Shown here one piece after another: positions 1-11,525 of a DNA stretch of 64,000 bases (its first letter is position 1; each line of letters starts with the position of its first letter). The position numbers were made by a program, and so were the translations under genes. Where the stretch lies: the NCBI GenBank assembly GCA_026122225.1, contig JANEZZ010001870.1, positions 62,001 to 126,000 of the forward strand. The letters are read 5' to 3'. Source of the stretch: Heloderma charlesbogerti (lineage: Eukaryota; Chordata; Lepidosauria; Squamata; Helodermatidae). Under the pieces are notes generated by a model, which saw nothing but the letters and a program-made list of their open reading frames with translations, did no database searches and was not told where the DNA came from.

Positions 1-560
1 AAAACTGCCCTTGCCTTTCCCTTCGCAATTCGCCTCCAGGCAAGAAGGCAGACCGCGCAGAGCGGCGTGTCACGAGCCCGGAAATATGGCGTGGAGGAGT
101 AATTGAAGGCACGCAGCACAGCTGTACACCCGCCTGATCGAAGAACCGCCGTGTTCCATGGGAGGGAGGGCGCTGCCCCCGTTGGACTTTGCCCCTGACT
201 TCTCAGGCACCGTTAGTGCCTCAGGGGCATCACTGGATCATGCCTTACCCCTGGGAAACCACGGGATCCCTCCCAACCTGAACTGCGCCATAGCTCGTCC
301 GCCCCTTTCTGCCTTAGTGGTGGTAGGAAATCCTACCTCAGTTCCTCCCACGTTTACGTTATTATTGTATATCCCACGTTTGCTGTCCCGTTTTCTAGTA
401 AAGTCCTGCAAGTGTTTCCTCTGAGGGTGACATCGTCAGTCCTTTGGGGTTTCGTTGGTGCAAACACTGGGCTACAGTGGCCCTGGGGAAACAGGAAGGG
501 GTGTGTGCGTGTGCAGGGCACCTGTGTGGGGATTGTGAGACAGTGTGCACGGCTGGGGTG
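1..560. other. No gene recognised
   Basis: This stretch is moderately GC-rich and contains only short chance frames. I see no recognisable family. It lies beside the Harbinger remnant and could be the non-coding end of that element, but no terminal inverted repeat was found to prove it. Confidence 0.4.
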
Positions 561-699
561 GGCAGGACAGCGCCTGCTTCACATCAGCCGAGCACCCCTT
601 CCCGGAATCGGTAGGGCGGCTGACGCGCTCCCGTACCGCCACAGGTGACACTGGCGAGCGCCGCACGCACGCACGCACTTCTCTTCCCGAGAGTGGCAG

Positions 700-1000
700 T
701 CATCGTGGTGGAAGTGGAGGGGTTCTCTCATCTTCGCCTTCCGACAGAGCATGCCCCTTGGTTTCACAGATGGTGTGGAGAACCACACAGGCTGCGATTG
801 CGGGAACAAGCTTCTCAGATGCAGGCAGCCTTGCGCTCGGGCAACGCCAGCGAGCCTTCAGCCTCCCCAACGCACGCTCCACGACGTCGCGGCACCTGTC
901 GAAGCATGTGTTGAACACTGCCTTCCTCTGCTCCAGGTCACCCTCATACAGTTGCATTAGCAGCCTCACTACTCAGCAACAGGGCTTGGAACCCCGGACA
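700..1000 (-). mobile_element. PIF/Harbinger transposase fragment
   Basis: Read on the minus strand, this open stretch of about 90 residues contains RCRDVVERALGRLKARWRC followed by AACVVLHTICE. This is the characteristic end of the DDE domain of Harbinger (HARBI1-type) transposases, where the last catalytic Glu lies in the VVERA(F/L)G motif and a VLHN-like segment follows. Only the C-terminal part is present; the upstream DDE portion and the Myb-like partner are missing, and no terminal repeats were identified. It is a dead fragment. A domesticated gene is less likely because the frame is not continued on either side. Confidence 0.75.
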
Positions 1001-1129
1001 CAGTGTTCCTGCACGGAGGAGTCTGACCCTTTTAAGATTTCGCATTTGCTTGACGTTATGCCCTCTTTGATGTACAGATCTGCACTACCTCCACTGCACC
1101 CTTCCCTGTCCTTCCTGTAGCGCAGAGGT

Positions 1130-1198
1130 GAGCAGTTTTGGGGGGCTGCGCGGGGGGTGCAGGTCAGCAATTTTGGAGGGCTGTGCAGGGGGTGCATG
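1130..1198. repeat. Imperfect tandem duplication of about 35 bp
   Basis: Two adjacent G-rich units share the pattern GAGCAGTTTTGGGGGGCTG / CAGCAATTTTGGAGGGCTG followed by a GGGGGTGCA run. They are roughly 85% alike. No function is evident. Confidence 0.6.
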
Positions 1199-1880
1199 CC
1201 TTGTTTCCAGCAGACTTGCTGGGTATCTGGCAACTTGGCTGCAGTGCCATGGAGACATGGGACCCAGTGGGGGCTGCAGGTAGCCAGCAGGCTATGTGTC
1301 GCCCACTCCGCTGTAGAGTTTGCATCCAGAGATTCCTGTATCCCACCAGTTCTCTCCATTCCACTAAGTTTCTGTTATGCTCAGTAGATCTATGTTCTCC
1401 TTTGAAACCAAGCACTCCAACTCTTCTATCTTGGATCAGAGGCTTCTAGCATTCTCACAGGAGCACCTAGAAGTGTCCCTCTACAGATGTCTCTAGTGTG
1501 TATTTTCAGCCTTAGGCCCTTAGGCCTTTTTGGCTGACTATCACCGTTCCTCATATGCTCATGGCCTGTTATCACCCCATCCCCATTTGGCTAATTGGAA
1601 ACCTTTTCACTTTCATCCCCTAGGAATGATTCAGCTTGAACTGGATGATTCCCAGCATCTGTCAGCTCACCCATCCCACCAGTTCAGTTCAAAAGTTTGT
1701 AAGGGATCACCATGTCCCCAAATGCTCCCCGGTACCTAACAAGTCTAGACCCCCTCCCTGCACCATTGTCTCATCCACACATTGCGAATCCTCAGCTTCC
1801 CCTGTCTAGCTTGTCCGGTGTTCCATTCCATGGTCCCCTGGGGCATAGAGGAGAAGCTGGCAGCAAGATCAAGGCAGAAA
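1199..1880. other. No gene recognised
   Basis: Only short frames occur here. The middle has the look of very old LINE sequence, but I cannot align it confidently to any family in the window. Confidence 0.4.
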
Positions 1881-1894
1881 GAAAGGGAGTCATC

Positions 1895-2022
1895 TTTTTT
1901 TTTTTTAAGAATAATTTTAATATGTTTCATTCTTTTTATCTTTTGTTCATTTTATCTTGTTCACCACTCTGGAATCTGTTTAGATGTGGAGTGGTATACA
2001 AACATTGTAAATAAATAAGTGA
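1895..2022 (+). mobile_element. LINE 3' end (L2-like)
   Basis: A T-rich stretch followed by TTGTTCACCACTCTGG, GTGGTATACAAA and a terminal TAAATAAATAAG tail matches the common reptilian LINE 3' end, in which a stem-like '..CACT.. ..AGTGGTATA..' segment precedes short AT-rich tandem copies. No coding part remains. Confidence 0.55.
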
Positions 2023-2289
2023 TGGCAGGGCTGCTGGGAGGGACCTGAATAAGGCACTGACTATCCTGCCCTGGAGGAAGCAGCCTGTGTCTTGTGCTTA
2101 TCAGAATCCTCTTTTGCACACTGGCATGCCCTCTTGGTGGAGCTAGTATGGCTTTATTTGGCTACCTCTTGTGGAATTTGTGGAGAAATTGTTCTCAGGA
2201 ATGTTCCTCTGGTCCATACTCTTTCCATTCAATAAGATATTGGACCTGTCTGTACTGCACCCTGGAGTTTTTCTAATTTAGCGTACAAC

Positions 2290-2790
2290 TGATTTTCTCG
2301 GAGTTGCTGAAGAACAAAGCATGCTTGTGTGGGGTACCAAGTAGATAAGGATGTAATCCAAATATATGACAAAAAGGGGATCCAAGGCCTCATGAAAGGT
2401 ATCATTCATCAAGTGCTGGAAAACTGAGGAGGCAGTGGCCATACCTTGTACAAAATATCATTTCCTATTCATCACCTTCTTTGATCCAGTCCATATTATT
2501 TGCTCAATGTAGGTCAAGCTTGGTGCATATGGGGTGGCTCACAGTTGATCAGACAATTTGGGGATGAATGGCAAGGGGTATTGATTTTGGACCTTGTTCT
2601 TGTTCAAGGCCTGGTAGTCATTGCAAAGACATAGCTTCCCATGTTTCTTTTTTACGAACAGGACATGTGGCCCGCAGGAGATGTAGAGGGCTGAATAAAT
2701 CCCTGCCACAGGCTCTTTTCCAAAGTCTGCACCATTTGATCACTCCAGCGGATGGAAGGGTTGTGCCTAGCAAGCCAGGTGATCCCTAGT
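2290..2790 (-). mobile_element. Ty3/gypsy reverse transcriptase remnant
   Basis: On the minus strand the residues FVKKKHGKL, CNDYQALNK and QYPLPFIPKL follow one another in one frame. This is the start of a Ty3/gypsy reverse transcriptase domain (conserved K-K-x-G, the DYR-x-LN motif and the YPLP motif). It is followed, with stop codons and frame changes, by segments corresponding to the EGDEWK and TRYGH motifs. The catalytic YxDD region and all of RNase H, integrase and gag are absent or unreadable. It is an old, inactive LTR-retrotransposon piece. Confidence 0.82.
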
Positions 2791-2949
2791 ACAATAGGGA
2801 AGTACTACATTAAACAACAACCATTCTCCATGGTTCTGGATCTCTGCTCATAAGCCTTGGGCTTCCTGTATGATGGGTCAAGATGTCAGCAAAGGCCATC
2901 AATGGCCTCAACAAAATATGGGCAAAATACTGACAAAACTCGCGAGGAT

Positions 2950-3195
2950 CTATTTTATTTATTTATTACATTTATATCCCGCCTTTTTTCCTCTTGCAAG
3001 GAACCCAAGGTGGTGTACATAACCCTCCTTCTCCTCCATTTTATCCTCACAACAACAACCCTGTGAGGTAGGTTGGGCTGAGCGTCTGTGACTGACCCAA
3101 AGTCACCCAGTGAGCTTCCATGGCCGAGTGGGGACTAGAACCCGGATCTCCCGACTCCCAGTCCAGCACTCTAGCCACTACACCATGCTCTCAGG
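2950..3195 (-). mobile_element. MIR-like CORE-SINE
   Basis: The minus strand carries a pol III-type head (GTGTAGTGGCTAGAGTGCTGG, then CCGGGTTCTAGTCCCC as the B box), a CORE-like body (CTCACTGGGTGACTTTGGG), and an L2-like tail (TTGTTGTTGTGAGGATAAAATGG) ending in ATAAATAAATAA on the 3' side. This is the widespread squamate MIR-type SINE. A close relative lies at 34022-34255 in the opposite orientation. Confidence 0.8.
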
Positions 3196-3261
3196 CTAGA
3201 GAGAAGTCTATCTAGCACTCTACCACAAAGGCCTTGCCAATAAAACTGCTTGAAGCTCTGG

Positions 3262-3962
3262 TATCCATAAGAGCACAGGAAGAGCCATGCTGGATCAGAC
3301 CAAGGATCCATCTAGTCCAGGATTCTGTTTACACGGTGGCCAACCAACTACCTGTGGGAATCCCACAAGGAGAAGATAAGTGCAATACTATCTTCCCGCT
3401 CACGTTCCCCAGCAACTGGTGTACATAGGCATAGTGCCTCTGATACTCTAGGTAGCATTTAGCCATCAGGACTAGTAGCCATTGATAACTTTCTCCTCCA
3501 TGAATTTATCTAACCCCTTATTAAAGCCATCCAAACTGGTAGCCATCGCTACATGTTGTGGCAGCGAATTCCATAGTTTCGCTACGCGCCATGTGAAGAA
3601 ATCCTTCCTTTTCTCTGTCCTGAATCTCCCACCAGTCAGCTTCAGGGGGTGCTCCTTTGGGTTCTTGTATTTTGAGAGAGGGAGAAAAATGTTTCCCTAT
3701 CCACTTTCTCCACACCATGCATAATTTGGTACATGTCTATCATGTCTCCCCTTGTTCACCTTTTTCTCTAAGCTAAATAGTCCCAGACATTGTGACTTTC
3801 CTTCATAAGGCAGCTGCTCCAGGCCCTTTTAGCTGCCCTTCTCTGCCCCTTTTCCACTCTACAATAACCCTTTTTAGGTGTAGTGACCAGAACTGTACAC
3901 AGTATTCCAGGTATGTTGCATAGTAGATTTGGGTAAGGGCAGGAAGATCTTGGCAGTTTTAT
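3262..3962 (-). mobile_element. CR1 LINE 3' part (second subfamily)
   Basis: The + strand shows the complement of a CR1-type 3' region: GCTGGATCAGACCAAGGATC, a block around 'CTCTGATACTCTAGGTAG', then the end of the reverse-transcriptase ORF. The same sequence recurs at 59875-60830, 44745-45185 and in part at 11526-13145, all on the minus strand. It differs from the subfamily at 9141-11255, whose 3' end has tandem ATTCTATGA words. It is 5'-truncated and frame-broken. Confidence 0.7.
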
Positions 3963-3964
3963 TG

Positions 3965-4640
3965 TAGATGCCTTTCCTAAGTACGCCCACTGTCCTGCCT
4001 GCACTGGAGGAGCCCTCCCCAGAGGAGGAGCTAGAGGCCCCAGAAGCCCAGGGCCCAGGCTGGGGACTGCTGCCAGAGCCACAGGAGCCTGAGCCCTTGG
4101 GGGAGGTGGCTGCAGGGCCATCCCTGCCAGGAGAAGGGGCCTCTGCAGCAGAGGCTGAGCCACCCCGAGCCCCGGGAGCATTGTCGCCTCAAGCAACGGG
4201 CCAGCAGGGCTCCTGTGCAAAGGAGTGCTTGCCTCCAGGAAAGGTCTCCTCAGAAGAAAGCAGCTCCTCAGGGGTAAGACTCTGGAAAGGGGGCTTTGAT
4301 TACTGCAGCTGAGCTCTGGGTGGGGTTCAGCAGGCTTTGGGCTGGAAAGCCTTCGCTGGAAACCCAGCCAGCATTGGAACAACTTTCTCCATCCAGCCCT
4401 TGTGCTGGGTCCCTTGCCTCCTGATCTGCGCCCTGTGGCTGATGTTCTGTTTGCTGACCTTCTGGACTGCCTAACAACTCTGCTTCTGGACCGCAAAATG
4501 TACCCCGCTGATGTACTGTGGTTGATCTCTTGCTTGTTGTTCTGAGCACTTCCGCTGTTGCCTGCTCCTCTTACCCAGAGCCTCACATTCTTTGGAGACC
4601 CATTCAACAATTCTTCTTGTTGTATTATTTTTCAGCACGT
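3965..4640. other. GC-rich, Glu/Pro-rich frame of unknown origin
   Basis: One + frame (3968-4312) encodes an acidic proline-rich run without a recognisable domain. The rest has no convincing frame. A similar acidic segment occurs at 12432-12655 inside a CR1 copy, so this may be part of an LTR retrotransposon (gag or leader) rather than a host exon. I cannot identify it. Confidence 0.35.
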
Positions 4641-5650
4641 ATTATCAGCAGGAGAGGATAGTAGTCAGTTTGCTGAGACTCGGTAGCCCCCCAGCACATC
4701 TTGAATCCAGGCTCCAGGAAGGCAACATCCTCCAAGATGAGATCTCTGGGGTGCACGCAGCTGCCTCTGTTGCTCTCGGCAAGGAGTCTTCAACCACTGT
4801 CACATGCTGGCTGCTGCTCGGGTTGGTGGTTAATTTCCTCCCATCCATGTGGGCCTGGGTGCCTTCTTCAATGTCCTGTTGAGTGCAGGGCAGAGTCCCA
4901 TCTCCCAGTGGCCCAAGGTCACCCACCATCCACGGGAAGAACCTGGTGTCTGTTGTGAAGTGGCACGTAATGGCTCCTGATTCTCCAGGTTCTGTGTGTC
5001 ACATTCTTCCACGCCTCTACCACTTGCCCTTTATTTTATTCCTTTCCTTGGAAACCTCCCCCTTCCCTTGATTTCAGGAGGGCCTCTACAAACCTTTCAC
5101 TCCCTCTGATAAGTAGAAGTCTACTGGTGTGTGCCTGAAGCCTCATCACTTTCTCTTCCAGGAGAGCTACTAGCTTGTACTTGCTTCAGGTGTGATTCCT
5201 GTTGCCCTCAGGCAGGAAGACTAAAATGGCACACACCCTGCAGATCCTGGAGCAACTCCCTCTGTTTCCATAGCGCTAGGCATTCCAGATGACCACCATT
5301 TACATGGACTATCCTGCAACCTCTCCCATGCAAAACTCCCCACTTTGCTCACTCTGGTTGCTCACTCCCAGGAAACACAGAGCTTTGCTACAGAGCTGAC
5401 CTGCTCTGATTAGCCCTGACTGTGAGCCGGCCCACAAGCCACAGGCTCTTATAGCAGCAAACTAAGTCAGGTGACCCAACAGTCAGAGCTCCACCCCCCA
5501 CTTAAGCAACTTCCCCAAGTACAATGACTGCCTCGCACTATCATGCTACCCTGCTACAGTGAAGTTACACAATGACAGGCTTCCCTGATCACTACTTTGA
5601 AACTATGCAACTTGGGGAATAGGGAAAGAACTGCTCCCTCTTCCATGAAG
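4641..5650. other. No gene recognised
   Basis: Mixed-composition DNA with short chance frames only; no splice-bounded exon, RNA gene or transposon end was recognised. Confidence 0.4.
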
Positions 5651-5670
5651 AAGCACAGTGCTGCATTAAT

Positions 5671-5950
5671 CCACTACAGCATCTGAAGGCTCCCCATGAG
5701 AGCACCCCAGAGATCTTGCCCCATTCCAGCAAACTAGGAGGGAGTTATAGCTCCCACCCCCTTTTTTCTGTTATGCATACTTTTCCATAAAGAAAGAAAA
5801 TTACGCAATAATCCATCACAGCATCTGAAGGCTACCCATGAGGGAACCCCACCTGTGCAATTTCACCCCATTCCAGCAAACTGTCAGGGACTTATAGCTC
5901 CCACCCCCCTTTTCCTTTTCTGGTCACTTTTCCATTGAGAAGGAAAATGG
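5671..5950. repeat. Tandem repeat, about 142-bp unit, two copies
   Basis: Units starting at 5671 and 5813 share CAGCATCTGAAGGCT, CCCATGAG, CCCCATTCCAGCAAACT and TTATAGCTCCCACCCCC in the same order, with about 80% identity by eye. They lead directly into the next tandem family. Confidence 0.75.
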
Positions 5951-5964
5951 CTGGGAGGGGATGT

Positions 5965-6325
5965 GTAATTGTGCTTTTGCACAATTTCACTTTCGCGCTA
6001 AAGTGCTATAGCGGACAGAAGTTGCTCTGCCAGCAGTATCTGGGGGGGGGGGGCGTGAAATACAACTCCACTGTATCGCTAAAGCACTATTGCACTTTAA
6101 CAATATTGAGACAATAAAGGCTTCCTGCCAGCAATGAATATGGGGTGGGGGGCTTTTGTGCAATTTTGCTTTAGAGCTAAAGCGTTATAGCACTTTAGAG
6201 CTATAGTGAACAGAAGCGACTCTGCCAGCATTGTCTGGGAGGGAGTATGTGAAATGCACAACTCCACTTTATTGTCTTGGACAATAAAGGCATCTATGCC
6301 AGCAATGGCTATGGGGGGAAATGTA
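5965..6325. repeat. Tandem repeat, about 185-bp unit, two copies
   Basis: Both units contain a GCACAATTT..CTTT..GCTAAAG block, a GACAGAAG..GCTCTGCCAGCA block, a G-run, CAACTCCACT and ACAATAAAGGC followed by GCCAGCAATG. Internally there are small inverted words such as CTTTAGAGCTAAAG. No coding potential is visible. It may be the internal array of a non-autonomous element. Confidence 0.7.
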
Positions 6326-6560
6326 CAATTGAGGGTTTTGTCCCAATCCTGCAAACCCCAAGGATTTATTTGTGACACCCCCTTTTTGTTGCACCCAGGA
6401 TTTTCCCTCCTCTGGGGTAATTTTGCAGGGTTTTGATGGTGTGTTAGGTGCCTCCTGACTAGGGGAGGCTGTGTATGAAATTTGGTCCCGATCCAGCAAA
6501 CTTCCAGCACTTTAGAGCCATCATCCCCTTGTCTGGGTGATGCTGGAAGTGCTGAATTAA

Positions 6561-6961
6561 GCTCCTATACGTCACCCCACACCTCTCCCCTCTCATTGGG
6601 ATATTCTGGAAGGTTAAAACAGGCTGCTGCAAAGTTGTCAATGGGTGAAACTGCGCCAGTCCTCAGGCAGGAGAACTGCAGCGGAATGGGGGACAACTCA
6701 GATTATGCACAGTAGCTTCATAAGCTACTCACAGTAGCTTATTAGCTCCGTCATGTGGCGGGCATCATGGACCATTTAAAAAACAAGCTTCTGTGAGAAG
6801 CTTATAAAGCTACTGTGTGTCATCTGAGTTATCCCCCGTCCCACTGCAGTCCTCCCGCCCGAGCAGTGGCGCAGTTTCACCCATTGACAACTTTGCAGCA
6901 GCCTGTTTTAACCTTCCAGAATATCCCAATGAGAGGGGAGAGGTGTGGGGTGACGTATGGC
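6561..6961. mobile_element. Near-palindromic MITE flanked by TTAA
   Basis: The two halves are inverted copies of each other for about 180 bp: ACGTCACCCCACACCTCTCC near the left end is found as its exact complement near the right end, and agreement continues through GGTTAAAACAGGCTGC, the GTCAATGGGTGAAACTG block and the CACAGTAGCTT..ATAAGCT words near the centre. The loop is only about 50 bp. TTAA is present on both sides (6557-6560 and 6962-6965), the target used by piggyBac-type transposases. No transposase is encoded. The extreme ends (GCTCCTATACG versus GCCATACG) differ by 3 bp, so the superfamily call is tentative. Confidence 0.7.
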
Positions 6962-6965
6962 TTAA

Positions 6966-8515
6966 AGTGACATCTGAATGTGGCGACAGAGATGGTCAGG
7001 GAATATCTAAGCACCTTAAAGGAGTTCAAGACCCTAGGTCCCGATGAATTGCATCCTAGGGCGTTGAAGGAGCTGGTGAATGGACTCTTGAAACCTCTTT
7101 CTATTACCTTTGAGAAATCCTGGAGAATGGGTAGAGCACTGGAGGAGGGCAAATGTTGCCTCTATCTTCAAAAAAGACAAAAGGGAAGATCCAAGGAATT
7201 CCTTGGGAAGATTCTAGAGCAGACTATAAAGCATTTGATCTGTAGACACCTTGACACTAATGCAGCAATCACTGGAAGCCAGCATGGATTTGTCAAGAAC
7301 AAATCTGCCAGACTAATCTTATTTAATTTTTTAATTGGGTAACTTCCTTAGTAGATTATTGAAATGCTGTGGACATAATATGTCTTGATTTCAGCAAGGC
7401 ATTTGACAAATATTCAAATATTCTGATTAGCAAGCTAGTTAGAAGCAGGCTAGATAGCATTACTAGCTATCCACAGCTAGTAATGGTGGATCCACAGCTA
7501 ACTGTAGAGAGGTATCAAGTGGGGTGCTATAGGGCTCAGTCCTGGGCCCTGGACACTTCAACATTTTTATTAATGACATGGAGGAAGAGAGTGGGGAATG
7601 CTTATCAAATTTCCAGATGACACAAAATTGGGTGGGATAGCTAATAGCTTAGAAGACAGAAGTAACATTCAAACTGATCCTGATGGGTTAGAAGACTAGG
7701 CAGAAAATAATAGAATGAAATTTAACAGAGAGAAGTGCAAAGTTCTTCACTGAGGAAAGAGAAATCAAATGCACAAGGATAAGGTGGGAGATACCTGGCT
7801 TGGCAATAGTACGTGTGAAAAGGATCTTAGAGTTGTAGTCGATCACAAGCTGAATATGAGTCAACAGTGTGATGTGGCTGCAAAAAAGGCAAAGGCAATT
7901 TTAGGTTGCATCAATGGAAGTATAGTTTCAAAATCATGGAAAGTAATAGTTCCACTCTACTCTGTGCTGGTCAAATCTCACCTCAAATACTGTGTCCAGT
8001 TCTGGACACCATACTTTAAGGAGGATTCAGATAAATTGGAACAAGTTCAGAGAAAGGCAGCAAAAATGATCAGGGGACTAGAAACTAAGTCCAGTGAGGA
8101 AAGATTGAAGGAACTTGATGCTGATAGGTTTAGCCTTGAGAAGACTGAGGGGGGAATATGATAACACCCTTAAAGTACCTAAAAGGTTGTCACCCAGATG
8201 AGGGCCGTAACCTGCTTTCTATCATCCAAGACTGTAGGGCATGAAATGACAGGCTTAAGTTACAGGAAAGCAGATTCTGGCTGAACATCAGGAAGAACTT
8301 CCTCACACTCAAAGCACTCTGGGAGCAGAGCAGAACAGAATGGAACCAGCTGCCTAGGGAGGTGGTGGGCTCTCCATCGTTGGAGGTATCCGAGCAGAGA
8401 CTGGACAGACATCTGTCGGGAATGCTTTAAACTGGATTCCTGCACTGAGCAGGAGGGTTGACTCAGTGGCCTAAATGGCCCCCTCCAACTCTAGCATTTT
8501 ATGCGTCTATGATTG
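6966..8515 (+). mobile_element. CR1 LINE, 5'-truncated
   Basis: On the + strand the reverse-transcriptase ORF2 is readable in broken frames: GPDELHPRALKEL, then SQHGFVKNKSA, then CLDFSKAFDK and, after frame shifts, the C-terminal region ([18 protein letters not shown]). The end of the element contains the TCTAGCATTTTATGCGTCTATGATT-type 3' end with the ATTCTATGA-like words. Several stops and frameshifts make it inactive. Its 5' end abuts the TTAA-flanked MITE. Confidence 0.85.
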
Positions 8516-9140
8516 TCTCGGACTCCTTGCTCAGTTGCTGAACTTGCACAAGTGCTTAACTCATGTGTGCTTCACTTCTTTTTACTTTGACACTTTGCTG
8601 CTGGGGCGGAGATGCTTTGTCCGTGGGCCACCTCCTCACTCCTGGTGAGCTGGACTCCCTCGCAAGCCTTTATTATTTTTTTTTACAGCCCTACCTAGCT
8701 TCTCCCCAGTGCTGCTACAAGCAATTAGATTAGAAGGCCTTGTTTAAAAAACAGCTCCTGGAGGCTGCTCCTGTCAGTGTGTGGTTCTGGCTACCACAGT
8801 TACCTGTGCTGGTCCATCCCCCTTTCCCTTACTCTTTTCCTCCCTGGGTGGGTCTTGCACTCTGTTTGCAAGAAGGGTGGTGTGTCTTCTCTGGAGGCCT
8901 CCTGCTAAGGGAGCTATGTGGGTGCTGTGTTATATGGCTTCCCCTTCCTTCCCTTTGTGTGCTGTGATTAAAAACTCATACATACTGCATAACATAAGGT
9001 GAATTTAAACTGTGTGCAGGGATGCCTGGGGCTCTTGCTTGCAATGTACAGTGGAAGATGCTGTGGAATTATTGTATCTGGCCAGTTGCTTGTTATGTGT
9101 GGGATAGCATGGGAGCACATAATGGGAGAGTCTGTGTCAT
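8516..9140. other. No gene recognised
   Basis: Spacer between two oppositely oriented CR1 copies. Two overlapping hydrophobic chance frames occur near 8740-9000 but have no supporting splice or start context. Confidence 0.4.
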
Positions 9141-11255
9141 CATAGAACCATAGAATAGTACGGTTGGAAGGGGCCTATAAGCGGCTCAATGCAGGAATCC
9201 AAGTCAGAGCATCCCTGACAGATGGTTTTTCAGCCTTGTCTTGAATGCCTCCAGTGTGGGAGAGCCCACCACCTCCCTGGGTAATTGGTTCCATTGTCGC
9301 ATTGCTCTAATAGTCAGGATGTTTTTCCTGATGTTCAGCTGGAACCTGGCTTCCTGTAACTTGAGCCCATTATTCCGTGTCCAGCACTCAGGGATGATCG
9401 AGAAGAGATCCTGGCCTTCCTCTCTGGGACAACCTTTCAAGTACTTGAAGAGGGCTCTCCTATCTCCCCTCAGTCTTCTCTTCTCAAGGCTAAACATGCC
9501 CAGTTCTTTCAGTCTCTCTTCATAGGGCTTTATTTCCAGTCCCCTGATCATCTTTGTTGCCCTCCTCTGAACCCTCTCCAGTTTTTCTGCATCCTTCTTA
9601 AAGTGTGGTGCCTAGAACTGGACACAGTACTTCAGATGAGGCCTAACCAGTGCTGAGTAGAGGGGTACTTCCCTGGATTTGGAAGCGATGCTTCTATGAA
9701 TGCAGCCCAAAAGAGCATTGGCCTTTTTTGCGGCCACATCACATTGTTGGCTCATATTCAGCTTGTGATCGACAACAATTCCGAGATCCTTCTCGCTTGT
9801 AGTATTTTTGAGCCAAGTATCCCCCATCTTGTAATTGTGCATTTGGTTTCTTTTTCCTAGGTGTAGAACTTGCCATTTATTCCTATTAAATGTCATTCTG
9901 TTGTCTTCTGCCCAGCTCTCCAGCCTATCAAGATCACTTTGAATTTTGTTTCTGTCTTCCAAGGTATTAGCTATCCCGCCCAATTTTGTCTCATCTGCAA
10001 ATTTGATCAGCACTCCCTGCACCTCCTCCTCCAAGTCATTCATAAAAATGTTGAAGAGCACTGGGCCCAGGACTGAGCCCTACGGTACCCCGCTCATTAC
10101 CTCTCCCCAGTTTGAGAAGATCCCATTGATAAGCACTCTTTGAGTCTGATCCTGTAGCCAACTGTGGATCCAGTTGTTTCGTCTAGCCCACTTTGAGCTA
10201 GTTTGCTCATCAGGATATCATGGGGCACTTTGTTGAAAGCTTTGCTGAGGTCAAGGTATATGATGTCCACAGCATTCCCACAGTCCACAAGGGAGGTGAC
10301 CTGATCAAAGGATGAGACCAGACTCGTCTGGCTGGACTTGTTCTTGACAAATCCATGTTGGCTTCGAGTCATCACTGCATTGTTCTCAAGGTGCTTACAG
10401 ACAGATTGCTTTATCATCTGTTCTAGAATTTTCCCAGGGATTGATGTCCCACTGACTGGTCTGTAGTTCCCAGGTTCTTCCTTTTTGCCCATTTTGAAGG
10501 TAGGGACAACATTAGCCCTCCTCCAGTCATCTGGCACTTCACCCGTCCTCCATGATTTCCCAAAGTGGTTCTAAGAGCTCTTCTGCCAGTTCCTTTATGA
10601 CTCTAGGATGCAGTTCATCTGGCCCTGGAGATCTGAACTCGTTCAAAGCAATTGGGTGTTCCTTGACCATATGCCTATCAATCTCAAGCTGCAATCCTGC
10701 CCCTTCAGCCTGTACTTCACCTTTGCCAGCGGGGTCATAGACCCTGTTTCGGGAGAAGACTGAGCCAAAGTAGGAATTGAGCACTTCTGCCTTTTCTTTG
10801 TCATCTGTTATCATTTTGCCATCCTTATTTAGCAGTTGAACCAGCATTTCTTTTCTCTGTCTTTTACTATTCACGTATCTGAAGAAAGCCTTTTTGTTGC
10901 TTTTAGCGTCCCTCACTAACCTCAGCTTGTTCTCAGCTTTAGCCTTTCTTATGCCGTCCCCACAATTCTGTGCTACCTGCCTGTACTCTTCGTCGCTAGG
11001 CCTTCCTGCCACTTCCTGTATGTGTCCTCTTATGTTTTCAGGTCATCTCTAAGCTTTTTGTGAAGCCACATTGGCTTCTTCTCTTGTCTTCCACCTTTTT
11101 TCTTGCTGGAATTGTTTGTAATTGTGCCTTGAGAATTTCCTTTTTTAAAAACTCCCACCCATCTTGGACTCCTTTTCTCGTTAGTGTCGCTTGCCATGGG
11201 ACCTTCCTGATCATTGTTCTGAGTTTGTTAAAATCAGCTTTCCTAAAATCCAGGG
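9141..11255 (-). mobile_element. CR1 LINE, 5'-truncated, first subfamily
   Basis: The element reads from 11255 down to 9141 and ends with the typical ATTCTATGGTTCTATGATG 3' words. ORF2 is readable in three overlapping broken pieces: GPDELHPRVIKELAEEL (10539-11012), YLDLSKAFNKVPHDIL (10097-10537), and the region after the FADE motif with [18 protein letters not shown] (9612-10061). In this copy the catalytic FADD of CR1 reverse transcriptase reads FADE. The endonuclease is missing. Confidence 0.9.
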
Positions 11256-11525
11256 CATGACATGAGTGGATTGTGTCTGACTGACATGGGGGCATCATCA
11301 CGTCATCTCTACAACTTCGCTGTGCCATTGCCATGCTGTTGCTACACTGGCCATAACCGGTGAGCAGTGGCAGCGCTGCCATGGAGGTTGAGGGTGTAGC
11401 TGTCATTCTTGCTCCATTCTGTGCTCATCCCCTCCTGTCTGAGCTGTATAAATGTAAGATATGTTGCACTGGCATATCCTTGGTGCCTTGGACTATAGGA
11501 TTCCTGTGTCAATCCATAGAATACA

